Below are positions 8,795-20,815 of a stretch of DNA of 64,000 bases, one piece after another (position 1 is the first letter of the stretch; each line of letters begins with the position of its first letter). The notes under the pieces are model-generated. The model ran no database searches, was not told where the DNA came from, and saw nothing but the letters and a program-made list of their open reading frames with translations. Origin of the DNA: Pseudomonas laurylsulfativorans (GTDB lineage: Bacteria > Pseudomonadota > Gammaproteobacteria > Pseudomonadales > Pseudomonadaceae); contig NZ_MUJK01000001.1 of the NCBI RefSeq assembly GCF_002906155.1, forward strand, positions 62,001-126,000. Direction: 5' to 3'. The translations under genes were made by a program, and so were the position numbers.

Positions 8795-10042
8795 ATGAAA
8801 ACCGCCGTTAATCATCGAGTCGTCTGTTCGCTTGCAGCCATCTGTGCACTACCGCTACAAGCGTCCGCTGCAGGCTTCGTTGAAGATGCCAGCGCCAACC
8901 TGAACCTGCGCAACTTCTACTTCAACCGAAACTTCACCAACCCTGCCTATCCGCAAAGCAAGGCCGAAGAGTGGACCCAGAATTTCATCCTCGACTTCCG
9001 CTCCGGCTTTACCCAAGGTCCAGTGGGTTTCGGGGTGGATGCGCTGGGGCTCTACTCGGTCAAGCTCGATGGTGGCAAGGGCACCGGCGGCACTCAGTTG
9101 TTGCCGATCCATGGCGATGGGCGTCCCGCCGATGATTTCGGTCGCCTGGCGGTGGCCGGGAAAATGAAAGTGAGCAAGACCGAACTGAAGGTCGGGGAGT
9201 GGATGCCGGTGCTGCCGATCCTGCGTTCCGACGACGGTCGCTCGTTGCCGCAAACCTTTCGTGGTGGCCAGGTCACTTCGCAGGAGGTCGACGGCCTGAC
9301 CCTCTACGGCGGGCAGTTCCGGCAGAACAGTCCACGTAACGATGCGAGCATGGAAGACATGTTCATGCAGGGCAAGACCGCGTTCACGTCTGATCGCTTC
9401 AACTTCGTTGGCGGCGAATACAGCTTCAACGAGAAGCGCACGTTGATCGGGCTGTGGAACGCCGAGCTCAAGGACATCTATCAGCAACAATACCTGCAAC
9501 TGGTCCACAACCAGCCCGTTGGTGCCTGGACGCTGGGTGCAAACCTTGGCTATTTCCGGGGCGGTGAAGAGGGCAGTGCCCGTGCCGGCGACCTGGACAA
9601 CCGTACCGTCTCGGCGCTGCTATCGGCCCGGTATGGCGGCAACACTTTCTACGTCGGCCTGCAAAAACTCACCGGTGACGATGCCTGGATGCGTGTCAAC
9701 GGCACCAGCGGCGGCATCCTGGCCAATGACAGCTACAACAACAGCTACGACAATGCGCGCGAGAAGTCCTGGCAACTGCGCCATGATTACAACTTCGTCG
9801 CCCTCGGTATTCCCGGTCTGACCCTGATGAACCGCTACATCAGCGGCGATAACGTGCACACCGGCGCGATCACCGACGGTAAGGAGTGGGGGCGTGAATC
9901 AGAACTCGCCTACACGGTGCAGAGCGGTCCGCTGAAAAGCCTCAACGTCAAATGGCGCAACTCGAGTATTCGCAAGAGCTTCAGCACCAATGAGTTCGAT
10001 GAGAACCGCGTGATTGTCAGCTATCCGATCAGTTTGTTGTAA
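8795..10042 (+). CDS. galP: OprD-family outer-membrane porin, gallate uptake
   Basis: A 415-residue OprD-family channel. The ATG at 8795 gives a good signal peptide (cleavage near ASA, residue about 26); the longer frame from 8723 has none and is rejected. The mature start GFVEDASANLNLRNFYFNRNF is typical of OprD proteins, as are the alternating beta-strands, the YGGNTFYVGLQKLTGDD segment and the hydrophobic C-terminal end YPISLL that closes the barrel. Position after galA fits the porin GalP of the P. putida gal cluster. It lies 122 bp after galA. Confidence 0.9.
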   Translation: MKTAVNHRVVCSLAAICALPLQASAAGFVEDASANLNLRNFYFNRNFTNPAYPQSKAEEWTQNFILDFRSGFTQGPVGFGVDALGLYSVKLDGGKGTGGTQLLPIHGDGRPADDFGRLAVAGKMKVSKTELKVGEWMPVLPILRSDDGRSLPQTFRGGQVTSQEVDGLTLYGGQFRQNSPRNDASMEDMFMQGKTAFTSDRFNFVGGEYSFNEKRTLIGLWNAELKDIYQQQYLQLVHNQPVGAWTLGANLGYFRGGEEGSARAGDLDNRTVSALLSARYGGNTFYVGLQKLTGDDAWMRVNGTSGGILANDSYNNSYDNAREKSWQLRHDYNFVALGIPGLTLMNRYISGDNVHTGAITDGKEWGRESELAYTVQSGPLKSLNVKWRNSSIRKSFSTNEFDENRVIVSYPISLL

Positions 10043-10106
10043 GTTTCACCGCCGCCCTCGCGAGCAGGCCAGGCAGCGCAAATCATTAGCAAAGGCGATG
10101 TTTGGG

Positions 10107-11336
10107 TTACAGAGGAAATGTCTGACTCGAAGGGTCCGCCTGCTCGCGGATCACCCGGCGAATCATATCCATCAAGACCTGAGCCACCGGGGAGTGCAGG
10201 CAGCCATTGCGATAAGTCAGACCGATAGCCCGGGTGGTCTGTTTCAGCTCCAGGGGCAGAATGCATAACTCTCCCGAGGCGATCTCCTGATCCAGTTGGT
10301 GGGCAGACACTGCGGCGAGCATGTCCGAGCGCAACAACAGGCCGCGAATGATCGCCATGTCGGCGCTTTCGACCACCGGCCGGGGCGGCGCAATGCCGAA
10401 CCGGGTGAAGCATTCATCGAGCATCTGCCGGGCCGGCGAGCCAGCACGAGGCAGCACCCACCGGGCGGTGCCAAGCTCATCGTGCAGCGCGGATTTCGAA
10501 TAGAGAGGGTGATCGCGCCGCGCCAATACCACCATGTCTTCCGTGAGCAGCGCTTCGCCGACCAGGTCGCTGGCGTAGGCCTCCGGACGCAGGGCGCCAA
10601 AGATGAAATCGACATCACCGGCACGCAGCTCTGTCGCCAGTAAATCAAACGGGCTTTCATTGGTGATCACCTGGATGCCCGGGTGTTCGGCCATCATGCG
10701 CACCATGGCTTCGGGCAATATTCGCGTGCGGCCCAAGGGCAGGGCGCCGACCTGCACCACGCCTTGCAAGGTCCCGCGCAGAGCGGTGATATCGGACTCG
10801 ATGTGGCGCAATTCGTTCAGCGCCCGACGGATCGGAAAGAGGATTTCGTGGCTGGCACGGGTTGGCTGCAACCCGCGTGGTGTGCGCTCGAACAGCGGTT
10901 GGCCGCAACCGTTTTCCATCACCTTGATGGTCGAGCTGACGGCCGGCTGGCTCAGGCCAAGCAGGCTGGCTACGGTCTGCATGTGCCGGGTTTCGCAGAG
11001 CTTGACGAACACTTGCAGGCGCCGGGCCTGGAACAGGTACAGCGGCTCGACCGCTCGTTTATCCGCGCCATCGAGCAGTCGCGGCACACTGTCGAGCTCG
11101 GCCAGCACACGACGTGCCCGAGGCAGCAAGCGCTCGCCAAAACCGGTCAGGCGCATGCCATTGGCGTGGCGTTCGAACAGTGGCACATCGAGGCAGGCCT
11201 CCAGCTCGGAGATCGATCGGGTCACCACTGACTGAGCGCGAAATAGCGCCACAGAGGCCTTGGAAACACTCCCGTGATCGGCCACCCGAACGAAGGCGCG
11301 TACGTGCATCAGGCTGGGCAGTTCGGTGGATTCCAT
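10107..11336 (-). CDS. galR: LysR-type activator of gallate genes, with two HTH domains
   Basis: The protein has 409 residues from the ATG at 11336; an in-frame TTG at 11354 would add six. That is about 100 more than a usual LysR protein. The reason is two LysR-type winged HTH units in series: residues about 10-70 (MHVRAFVRVADHGSVSKAS, RSISELEACLDVPLFER) and about 101-160 (LQVFVKLCETRHMQTVAS, LSQPAVSSTIKVMENG). The effector-binding domain follows (about 190-390). It is convergent with galP and divergent from galBCD, as expected for the gal regulator. Effector presumably gallate. Confidence 0.88.
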   Translation of the reverse strand: MESTELPSLMHVRAFVRVADHGSVSKASVALFRAQSVVTRSISELEACLDVPLFERHANGMRLTGFGERLLPRARRVLAELDSVPRLLDGADKRAVEPLYLFQARRLQVFVKLCETRHMQTVASLLGLSQPAVSSTIKVMENGCGQPLFERTPRGLQPTRASHEILFPIRRALNELRHIESDITALRGTLQGVVQVGALPLGRTRILPEAMVRMMAEHPGIQVITNESPFDLLATELRAGDVDFIFGALRPEAYASDLVGEALLTEDMVVLARRDHPLYSKSALHDELGTARWVLPRAGSPARQMLDECFTRFGIAPPRPVVESADMAIIRGLLLRSDMLAAVSAHQLDQEIASGELCILPLELKQTTRAIGLTYRNGCLHSPVAQVLMDMIRRVIREQADPSSQTFPL

Positions 11337-11399
11337 GGGGGACGGGCTCTGCAAAGGGGCATTTGAGCTGGACTATGCCGCTGCCCTGTTTGGATGGCA

Positions 11400-11417
11400 A
11401 TAAAAAAAAAGCATACC
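11400..11417 (+). promoter_or_regulatory. Putative GalR-related site in galR-galB intergenic region
   Basis: The sequence ATAAAAAAAAAGCATACC mirrors the site at 5892-5909 before galT. It is 76 bp upstream of the galB start and overlaps a GCAT-N15-ATGC dyad (11411-11433). LysR regulators often bind such interrupted dyads. Binding is inferred only. Confidence 0.35.
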
Positions 11418-11493
11418 TCAAACACTTCAATGCATTACTCCTGGGGCGGGTCGCGGTGCGATGCTCGTTCGAAACGCAGGAGGAGTATCCGCA

Positions 11494-12228
11494 ATGATCG
11501 AGTCACCGAAAAACGCGCTGGTCGTCAGCGCCCACTCTGCCGATTTCGTCTGGCGCGCGGGCGGTGCCATCGCACTGCATGCGCAACAGGGTTATGCCGT
11601 GCACATCGTCTGCCTGTCCTTCGGTGAGCGCGGTGAGTCCGCCAAGCTGTGGCGCAAAGGTGAGATGAGCGAAGAAAAAGTCAAAAGCGCGCGGCGCGAA
11701 GAGGCCCAGGCCGCAGCCGATATCCTCGGTGCGAGCGTCGAGTTCTTCGACATCGGTGACTACCCGATGCGAGCCGACAAGGAAACACTGTTCCGCCTGG
11801 CGGATGTGTTTCGTCGCGTCCAGCCCGAGTTCGTCCTCAGCCACTCGCAGAAAGACCCTTACAACTACGATCACCCGCTGGCCATGAACCTGACGCAAGA
11901 GGCGCGCATCATCGCCCAGGCCGAAGGCTACAAACCGGGCGAGAAAATTGTCGGTGCGCCGCCGGTCTACAGCTTCGAACCGCATCAGCCCGAGCAATGC
12001 CAATGGCGTCCCGATGTGTTGCTGGACATCACCTCGGTCTGGGACAAGAAGTATGCCGCCATCCAATGCATGGCCGGTCAGGAGCATCTCTGGGAGTACT
12101 ACACTCGCGTCGCCTTGCAGCGTGGTGTCCAGGCCAAGCGCAACGTCGGCATCACCTCCAGCCGTGACATCGTTTATGGCGAGGGCTACCAGAGCATCTT
12201 CCCGCGTGTGACGGAGAACCTGGCATGA
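11494..12228 (+). CDS. galB: 4-Oxalomesaconate hydratase (PIG-L/LmbE fold)
   Basis: A 244-residue zinc-dependent hydratase of the PIG-L/LmbE family, which adds water to 4-oxalomesaconate to give 4-carboxy-4-hydroxy-2-oxoadipate. The start at 11494 is fixed by a strong AGGAGGAG site; the longer frame from 11461 is discarded. The family zinc motif appears as VVSAHSADF near residue 10 (usual AHPDD), with a later [11 protein letters not shown] histidine. The 3' end overlaps galC by four bases (ATGA), implying translational coupling. It is the first gene of galBCD. Confidence 0.9.
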   Translation: MIESPKNALVVSAHSADFVWRAGGAIALHAQQGYAVHIVCLSFGERGESAKLWRKGEMSEEKVKSARREEAQAAADILGASVEFFDIGDYPMRADKETLFRLADVFRRVQPEFVLSHSQKDPYNYDHPLAMNLTQEARIIAQAEGYKPGEKIVGAPPVYSFEPHQPEQCQWRPDVLLDITSVWDKKYAAIQCMAGQEHLWEYYTRVALQRGVQAKRNVGITSSRDIVYGEGYQSIFPRVTENLA

Positions 12229-12941
12229 GCGAGCTGATCGGAAAAACCGGTGTCGTCGTGCGCAACATCGCCAGGGCCGAGCAGGCGTTGGTCGATGAAC
12301 TGGCGCGCTTCGGTGTCGCGACCATCCACGAGTCCCAGGGGCGAAAAGGCCTGCTGTCGTCTTCAATCACTCCGATTCAGCGGGGGACGGTCGTCAGCGG
12401 CTCGGTGGTCACGGTGCTGGTCGCACCGGGTGATAACTGGATGTTCCATGTGGCCGTGGAGCAGTGCCGTCCCGGCGATATTCTGGTGGTAGCCCCCAGC
12501 TCACCTTGCACCGACGGTTACTTCGGCGACCTGCTTGCCACTTCGCTCAAGGCCCACGGTGTGCGCGCCCTGGTGATCGATGCCGGTGTACGTGATACCC
12601 ATACCTTGCGCGAGATGGGGTTTGCGGTCTGGTCTCGTGCCATCAGTGCCCAGGGCACGATCAAGGAGACCCTTGGCTCGGTCAACCTGCCGCTGGTGTG
12701 CGGTGGTCAATTGGTCAACCCGGGTGACGTGGTGGTGGCCGATGACGATGGCGTGGTCATCGTGCGTCGCGGCGAAGTGGCGCAGGTTGTCGAAGCCAGT
12801 CGCGCACGGGCCGATCTGGAGGAGCAGAAAGCCATGCGCCTGGCCAGGGGCGAATTGGGGCTGGACATCTACAACATGCGCCAGCGGCTTGCGGAAAAGG
12901 GCCTGCGCTACGTCGACAGCCTCGATGAGCTCGGAGACTGA
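12225..12941 (+). CDS. galC: 4-Carboxy-4-hydroxy-2-oxoadipate aldolase
   Basis: A 238-residue class II aldolase of the RraA-like / HMG-CHA aldolase family; it cleaves 4-carboxy-4-hydroxy-2-oxoadipate to pyruvate and oxaloacetate using a divalent metal. Features: [11 protein letters not shown] near residue 32, the [12 protein letters not shown] and GDILVVAP blocks, the [12 protein letters not shown] active-site segment and [15 protein letters not shown]. Overlaps galB by ATGA and is followed 2 bp later by galD. Feeds the citric acid cycle. Confidence 0.92.
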   Translation: MSELIGKTGVVVRNIARAEQALVDELARFGVATIHESQGRKGLLSSSITPIQRGTVVSGSVVTVLVAPGDNWMFHVAVEQCRPGDILVVAPSSPCTDGYFGDLLATSLKAHGVRALVIDAGVRDTHTLREMGFAVWSRAISAQGTIKETLGSVNLPLVCGGQLVNPGDVVVADDDGVVIVRRGEVAQVVEASRARADLEEQKAMRLARGELGLDIYNMRQRLAEKGLRYVDSLDELGD

Positions 12942-12943
12942 GC

Positions 12944-14032
12944 ATGGGCCAGACACGTATTCCTTGCCTTTTGATGCGCGGCGGGACGTCGAAAGGCGCG
13001 TACTTCCTGGCTCGCGACTTGCCTGAAGAGCCAGCACTGCGCGACCGCGTATTGCTGGCGGTCATGGGCTCGCCGGATGCGCGGCAGATCGATGGCATCG
13101 GTGGCGGCGACTCGCTGACCAGCAAGGTGGCGATCATCAAACCCTCCGCGCGTGCCGAAGCCGACGTGGACTACCTGTTCGCACAGGTACTGGTCGATGA
13201 ACCGCGGGTCGATTACGGCCAGAACTGCGGCAACATCCTTGCCAGTGTCGGGCCGTTCGCTATTGAGCGCGGACTGGTCGCAGTGGCGGGTGACGTAACC
13301 CCGGTGCGCATCTTCATGGAAAACACCGGGCAGATCGCGATTGCTCATGTACCGACACCGGATGGCGTCGTCAGTTATGCCGGCGACGCACGGATTGACG
13401 GTGTGCCCGGCAGCGGTGCGCCGTTGGTCGTTGAGTTCAAGGACGTTGCCGGCTCCAGTTGCGGAGCATTGCTGCCCACCGGCAACGCTGTCGATGTGTT
13501 CGATGGCGTAGAGGTCACCTGCGCCGACAATGGCATGCCGGTCATACTCATCCGTGCCGAGGACCTTGGACTCAGTGGCTACGAGTACCCTGAACAACTG
13601 GATGCCGACACCCGGTTGAAGGCCCGGCTTGAATCGATCCGTTTGCAGGCCGGTCCACGCATGAATTTGGGGGACGTGAGCCAGCGTAACGTGCCCAAGA
13701 TGTGCCTGATTGCCCCCGCACAAGCAGGGGGAGCACTCAGCACACGCACCTTCATTCCGCACCGATGCCATACCAGCATCGGCGTGTTCGGTGCGGTCAG
13801 TGTGGCTGTTGCCTGCCTGATCGAGGGCAGTGTGGCGGCGGGTGTGGCGAGTGTCGTTCAGGGCGAAATCAAGCAACTCTCGGTCGAACACCCCACGGGA
13901 GAGTTCACCGTAGCATTGCGCCTTGAAAATGATCGTTTAATGAGTTGCGGTCTGATGAGAACAGCCCGATTGCTTCTGGATGGCACTGTATGTATTGCGC
14001 GGACGCTTTGGCCAGGCAATCAGGGCAGTTAA
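12944..14032 (+). CDS. galD: 4-Oxalomesaconate tautomerase (PrpF/DapF fold)
   Basis: A 362-residue isomerase that converts the keto/enol forms of 4-oxalomesaconate so that GalB can act. The signature MRGGTSKGAYF near residue 11 is that of the PrpF branch of the diaminopimelate-epimerase fold; a second domain starts near DVSQRNVPKMCLIAPA. QNCGN near residue 90 carries a conserved Cys. It is the last gene of galBCD; a short GC hairpin follows 35 bp downstream. Confidence 0.92.
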   Translation: MGQTRIPCLLMRGGTSKGAYFLARDLPEEPALRDRVLLAVMGSPDARQIDGIGGGDSLTSKVAIIKPSARAEADVDYLFAQVLVDEPRVDYGQNCGNILASVGPFAIERGLVAVAGDVTPVRIFMENTGQIAIAHVPTPDGVVSYAGDARIDGVPGSGAPLVVEFKDVAGSSCGALLPTGNAVDVFDGVEVTCADNGMPVILIRAEDLGLSGYEYPEQLDADTRLKARLESIRLQAGPRMNLGDVSQRNVPKMCLIAPAQAGGALSTRTFIPHRCHTSIGVFGAVSVAVACLIEGSVAAGVASVVQGEIKQLSVEHPTGEFTVALRLENDRLMSCGLMRTARLLLDGTVCIARTLWPGNQGS

Positions 14033-14067
14033 ACGTTGTGTTGAAGGGCACCGGTGGAGCGGCGGGT

Positions 14068-14087
14068 TCGGGCAGGCAAATGCCCGA
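14068..14087. terminator. Hairpin between galD and the convergent VOC gene
   Basis: A 7-bp perfect stem (TCGGGCA/TGCCCGA, 6-nt loop) lies between two convergent genes. There is only a short T-run (CTTTT, about 8 nt on), so termination is possible but not certain. Confidence 0.4.
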
Positions 14088-14116
14088 GTAACCGCTTTTG
14101 GCTGAGCGGGCATTAC

Positions 14117-14572
14117 TCAGGCGAATGCCGCTTCTACAAATGCCTCTAGCGCCTCGTCTTCCAGGATTTCGATAGAGAAGTGCCCGAAGCGCTTGGGCAA
14201 CCAGATAATGCGTGTCCCGGACGGGGACTCCAGGTTCTCTCGGGCCAATGGCTTTCCGTTTTCGTCTTCTGGCTGAACACCGGCGACCATCAGTTCGTCA
14301 TAGGCCTTCTCGATATCTGGCGTCGAATAGCAGTGGCGATAAATCATTCCTTCCCCCGAGGAGTCCAATAGCTCCCTCAGGTTCCCGGCCAACGGCTGTA
14401 CCAACATGAAACGCTCTTGACCGATCAGCGCAATTGCGTAGCGAACGTGCAGACCACCTCGTTCCCAGACGAGCGTTTTAGAGATCCGGGCGTTGAGTAT
14501 CTGTGCGTAGTAAGCACAGGCTTCGTCGAGATTCTTGACCAGTACATCGATGTGACTGAACTTCAGTTCCAT
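14117..14572 (-). CDS. VOC-family (glyoxalase-like) metalloprotein
   Basis: A 151-residue vicinal-oxygen-chelate protein. The start at 14572 is set by a strong AGGAGG site; 33 extra upstream codons are excluded. The family layout is clear: a FSHIDVLVKNLDEACAYY N-terminal motif with the first metal-binding His, the ALIGQERFMLVQP strand, the YSTPDIEKAYDEL helix and a C-terminal SIEILEDEA with a metal-ligand Glu. Such proteins act as dioxygenases, epimerases or glyoxalases; the exact reaction is unknown. It converges on galD but is not expected to be part of gallate catabolism. Confidence 0.78.
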   Translation of the reverse strand: MELKFSHIDVLVKNLDEACAYYAQILNARISKTLVWERGGLHVRYAIALIGQERFMLVQPLAGNLRELLDSSGEGMIYRHCYSTPDIEKAYDELMVAGVQPEDENGKPLARENLESPSGTRIIWLPKRFGHFSIEILEDEALEAFVEAAFA

Positions 14573-14664
14573 TGCGTGCCTCCTGCTGCCCCGGCGTCCT
14601 GTTGACCCATGGATGGGAAATGGGTACTGATCTCGAGAATGCTCAATCACAGCCCGAGGCCAGC

Positions 14665-14961
14665 ATGCCACTAACCACTCTCTTGCGTTGTGATGATCTT
14701 GTCGACACCGGCAATGACTACCGTCAAACGCTTGGTTTCACAGTGGCTGACTCACACGAGTCGACAATTACAGCGCGACTGGAAGATTGCAGTTACACCT
14801 TCACCCCGACAGCAAAAGCGCGGACTGAGATCTCTGCCTACTCGCTATTCGGAGCGTCATTGCGGCGATCAGTAAGGGTGAGTGGTTGCTTCTGGCGATT
14901 GCCGTCACTCGGGTACGACAACCATCCCGGTTGGCTGCGCTGTTTAGCCGAGCCGAGCTGA
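14665..14961 (+). pseudogene. Truncated VOC-family gene remnant
   Basis: The ATG at 14665 starts MPLTTLLRCDDLVDTGNDY followed by RQTLGFTV and an LEDCSYTFTP strand, which is the first half of a small VOC protein. After about 55 residues the similarity ends and the frame runs into unrelated sequence (LFGASLRR onward). The second half of the fold, with the distal metal ligand, is missing. Probably inactive. Confidence 0.5.
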
Positions 14962-14996
14962 TGTGACAAAGCCCGCTCAAGCGCCGGTATTTTCTA

Positions 14997-15539
14997 CTAT
15001 GTGCAGGGTTCGGATGGAATGAGGACGACCAGATCCGTATCACCTGTGTCGACACCCGCTTGTGAAAGCAAGGTCGTCACTTGTCCGCGGTGATGGGTCT
15101 GATGGTTGAAGAAGTGCATGACCAAGCCATAAAAGTTCTTGTCAGCGGGCACTCCCTTCATGCTTGAGTACTTGAGGGTGTGATCCAGGTCCGACTCTGC
15201 AATAGAGCGAGACCACTCGACAATGACCTGATCGAGCCACACTCGATGCGCCGACAGTTCGCGGATATTCGAGAACACTAACTCGTTGAGGTTCTTGGGG
15301 GCAGGAAGTTGTCGAATCGGCTCCAATGCCAGGTAATTCGCCGGGTGCGTGGCGAATCGCTTGAGCCAGACAGTGTCCCCGGCCACCAAGTGATTCAGCG
15401 TCCCGAGAATGGAACCAAAGAATGCTTTCTTGTCCGCTGCGAGTTCTTCATCAGGCAGGCTATTGGCCGCCTGATAAATCTTTGCGTTCATCCACGCGTT
15501 GTAGGTCGCCATCAGGCAGGTATGGCGGGTGCGGCTCAT
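14997..15539 (-). CDS. DinB-superfamily protein
   Basis: A 180-residue four-helix DinB/YfiT-like protein, a fold found in metal-dependent thiol transferases and damage-related proteins. The three family histidines can be placed at LNHLVAGDT (about residue 48), and the pair in HFFNHQTHHRGQ (about 137-145). An AGGAGG site lies 7 bp before the ATG, making the start firm. The upstream 407 bp hold a CGTGTAA direct repeat and an AGAGCAT/ATGCTCT dyad (15581-15613) that could be regulatory. Substrate thiol unknown. Confidence 0.82.
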   Translation of the reverse strand: MSRTRHTCLMATYNAWMNAKIYQAANSLPDEELAADKKAFFGSILGTLNHLVAGDTVWLKRFATHPANYLALEPIRQLPAPKNLNELVFSNIRELSAHRVWLDQVIVEWSRSIAESDLDHTLKYSSMKGVPADKNFYGLVMHFFNHQTHHRGQVTTLLSQAGVDTGDTDLVVLIPSEPCT

Positions 15540-15849
15540 GGTGTTCCTCCTTTCAAGTTAGCCATTACAAAGCGTGTAACAGAGCATCCGTGTAAATTCC
15601 CGAAAAATGCTCTCTACCGGTTCCGTGAGAAAGACAGTCCCGAGGCTATCCCATTGAACTGTCACTTTTCCGCCATCACATTCAACCACTATCTGTTCGT
15701 TGCATAGGGACTTCCTGTCGCGAAAAGGCCGCCAATTCTGCGGGTTTCGCAGGGGCAGTTAAAGACTGTTGGGAAGCGACCGCATCACAAGAATGAATGG
15801 TTTGTTGTTGGCTGCACTATTTGCAGATGAGAGCAGGATTTCATCCCAG

Positions 15850-15873
15850 AGCCGACTGTGATGACAGACGGCT
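15850..15873. terminator. Hairpin downstream of multicopper oxidase gene
   Basis: A 10-bp stem with one mismatch (AGCCGACTGT / ACAGACGGCT) and a GATG loop lies 73 bp after the oxidase stop. No clear U-run follows on the minus strand, so it may be a weak or Rho-aided end. The rest of 15540-15946 shows no gene. Confidence 0.35.
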
Positions 15874-15946
15874 TTGGGTTTGCAACGGTCAAATAAGCGG
15901 TTGATTGCGTTTGCTGACGACATCACCAGCCGTTTGATAGACGACG

Positions 15947-18817
<2,871 letters not shown>

Positions 18818-19137
18818 CGCAAACTCCTCTGACTGGTTCCTCGAAGCACGTGACAACGCATGGACAACGAGCCACTGCTTCTAGCCCAACTGGCGAAATG
18901 TTCGACTTCGGGCCGGGATGAGAACGATGCAAGTCTCCTACCAAAGTGACAGGAGGTGACCATGGCTCAACGCCACGCCCCCTTGTCTGCTGGCGTTTGG
19001 CGCGCGTATGAGAAACCGGGGGGGAGAGCCCCGATGACGGGGAATATCACCCAATGCAGGGTGCGATTTCGGGGGTGTCTGAGCTAAGAGAAGTGGCCAT
19101 TTCCTGAAGGTTTCGATGACCGGTTTTGGCTGCGGAT
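18818..19137. other. Intergenic region upstream of multicopper oxidase
   Basis: A 320-bp gap with no credible gene. It contains the oxidase ribosome site, a 7-bp inverted repeat (AACGCCA/TGGCGTT, about 18970-18998) and, at its left edge, part of a degenerate repeat (19113-19149) that recurs at 46153-46189. Confidence 0.4.
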
Positions 19138-19632
19138 TCAACCGTTCGAGCAAATGAATGCGCTACGCAGGATTTTGATCACATCTTCAACAGAGGGGCC
19201 TTGAGTCTTTGGCGGTGTGGGGTTTTCACCAAATTCTCGCCAAATAAACAACGTCAGCTCTGCACCGTCAGTTGAAGAGAAAGCGTTTTCAGCATAGGCA
19301 AAAGTTTCAAGTTGCCGATAGCGAGCATCGTTCCAGAAGAGATCCTCTACCCAGTGATAGACCGGTATGAAATGGAAGTGGATGGGCCAACCCGGTTCAT
19401 GACCAAAACGACCGATGTAGAGGCGCTTGGGCAGCAGTTGCCGCTCGATTATCTGCTGGGTCTTGGCGAGCAGGCCTCCCAGTTCTGCAAGCGCATCAGA
19501 CGATAGCTCAGCCAGCGATGTGGTTTGCAATTTCGTCCCTAACATCAAATAGCCGGGAAGCGCGCTGGCCTGATGGTGGTTGATCATCCAATGCTTGGTT
19601 TCATGAATAATGAAATGCGGGGCAATTTCCAT
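19138..19632 (-). CDS. HIT-family nucleotide hydrolase-like protein
   Basis: A 164-residue protein with the histidine-triad signature in the form WPIHFHFIPVYHW near residue 82, where the H-x-H-x core supplies the nucleophile. HIT proteins hydrolyse or transfer nucleotidyl groups. The N-terminal part (HFIIHETKHWMINHHQASALPGY) also fits the family. The last residues (ICSNG) and the stop codon are encoded inside a repeat also found at 46 kb, suggesting the natural 3' end has been replaced. Confidence 0.65.
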   Translation of the reverse strand: MEIAPHFIIHETKHWMINHHQASALPGYLMLGTKLQTTSLAELSSDALAELGGLLAKTQQIIERQLLPKRLYIGRFGHEPGWPIHFHFIPVYHWVEDLFWNDARYRQLETFAYAENAFSSTDGAELTLFIWREFGENPTPPKTQGPSVEDVIKILRSAFICSNG

Positions 19633-19840
19633 ATGCCGTATGTCCTGGGTAATTGACGCGCCACAATAGCAACGTCACTTCACAATGTCCGTTCTTGACC
19701 CGTACGTCCCTAGTTTATGACCGGCAGAGGTCGACCCGTTGCAGACATTCGTCCACGAATGCAATCGATCCAAAGCACCTGCTCAATCGCGGGTTTGTGA
19801 GTCAGGGGTAAAAAATTGAGACGGCTTGATGGTCGATGAC

Positions 19841-20734
19841 TCAGCGCTTGTAGAGCAACGCTTCAACTACAACGCCAAACGCTGATGAATGTTCACGGCG
19901 ATTGGGGTAATAGAGATGGTAACCGGCAAAGGGTTGGCACCAATCTTCCAACACTCGCACAAGGCTTCCCTCGGTAATCTCCTTGGCAACCATATCTTCC
20001 GGAAGGAAACCCAACCCACATCCCGCAACGGCGGCACGCAGAATCGGCACGCTGCTGTTGAACGTCCATTGTCCTTCAACGCGCGCCTTGAGTTCGTGAC
20101 CATCCTTTTCAAAATCCCATTGCATCAGGCTTCCATGGGTGGGCAGGCGCAGATTGATGCAATTGTGTGCGGCCAGATCACCGGGCACCTTCGGCACTGG
20201 GTGCTGTTTGAAATACTCGGGTGAGCCCACGACCGCGATGCGCAAGGACGGCCCGATAGGAACGGCAATCATGTCCTTGGCTACTTGGTCCCCAAGCCGT
20301 ACCCCTGCGTCATAGCGCTGGGCGACGATGTCGGAGAGGGCGTAGTCGACGGTGATTTCGACCTTGATGTCCGGATAGTCGGGAAGCACCTTCAACAACT
20401 TGGGCCACAGAATGTTGTTCGCCGCATGTTCGGAGGCTTGAATCCGCACGTTCCCTGCCGGGGTATCACGGAATTCGCTGACAGCGGCCAATTCCAGCTC
20501 AATCTCTTCGAACCTCGGCGCCATGGACAGATACAACCGCTGGCCAGCTTCAGTAGGGGATACGCTACGGGTGGTTCGCGTCAGCAAGCGAACCCCGAGC
20601 CGGGTTTCGAGGGCGCGCATGGTGTGGCTCAGCGCGGATTGCGAGACGCCCAGTTGCGCCGCCGCGCGGGTGAAGCTGCCTTCGCGGGTAATAACCACGA
20701 AGGCTTGCAGATCATTGAGATTGGCGCGGGACAT
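19841..20734 (-). CDS. LysR-type regulator (CrgA-like)
   Basis: A 297-residue standard LTTR: HTH at about residues 4-62 (AFVVITREGSFTRAAAQLG, QSALSHTMRALE) and an effector-binding domain after residue 90. It is the last gene on the strand of the redox/hydrolase cluster, 81 bp after the hydrolase gene. It probably regulates that cluster, as is common for aldo/keto-reductase clusters headed or tailed by LTTRs. Because it sits at the 3' end, it may be autoregulated with the cluster or have its own promoter in the 81-bp gap. Confidence 0.85.
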   Translation of the reverse strand: MSRANLNDLQAFVVITREGSFTRAAAQLGVSQSALSHTMRALETRLGVRLLTRTTRSVSPTEAGQRLYLSMAPRFEEIELELAAVSEFRDTPAGNVRIQASEHAANNILWPKLLKVLPDYPDIKVEITVDYALSDIVAQRYDAGVRLGDQVAKDMIAVPIGPSLRIAVVGSPEYFKQHPVPKVPGDLAAHNCINLRLPTHGSLMQWDFEKDGHELKARVEGQWTFNSSVPILRAAVAGCGLGFLPEDMVAKEITEGSLVRVLEDWCQPFAGYHLYYPNRREHSSAFGVVVEALLYKR

Positions 20735-20815
20735 TAATGAGAGCCTCTCATGGGGAGCGCGTAATTATTCCATATAAGCAGGTTCCGCCTGGAGACGCGA
20801 CCCCCAAAGAGCCGA

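Noticed and set aside
18938..19153. Minus-strand frame of 71 codons beside the HIT gene
   Set aside because: Low-complexity composition and part of it consists of a repeat found elsewhere.
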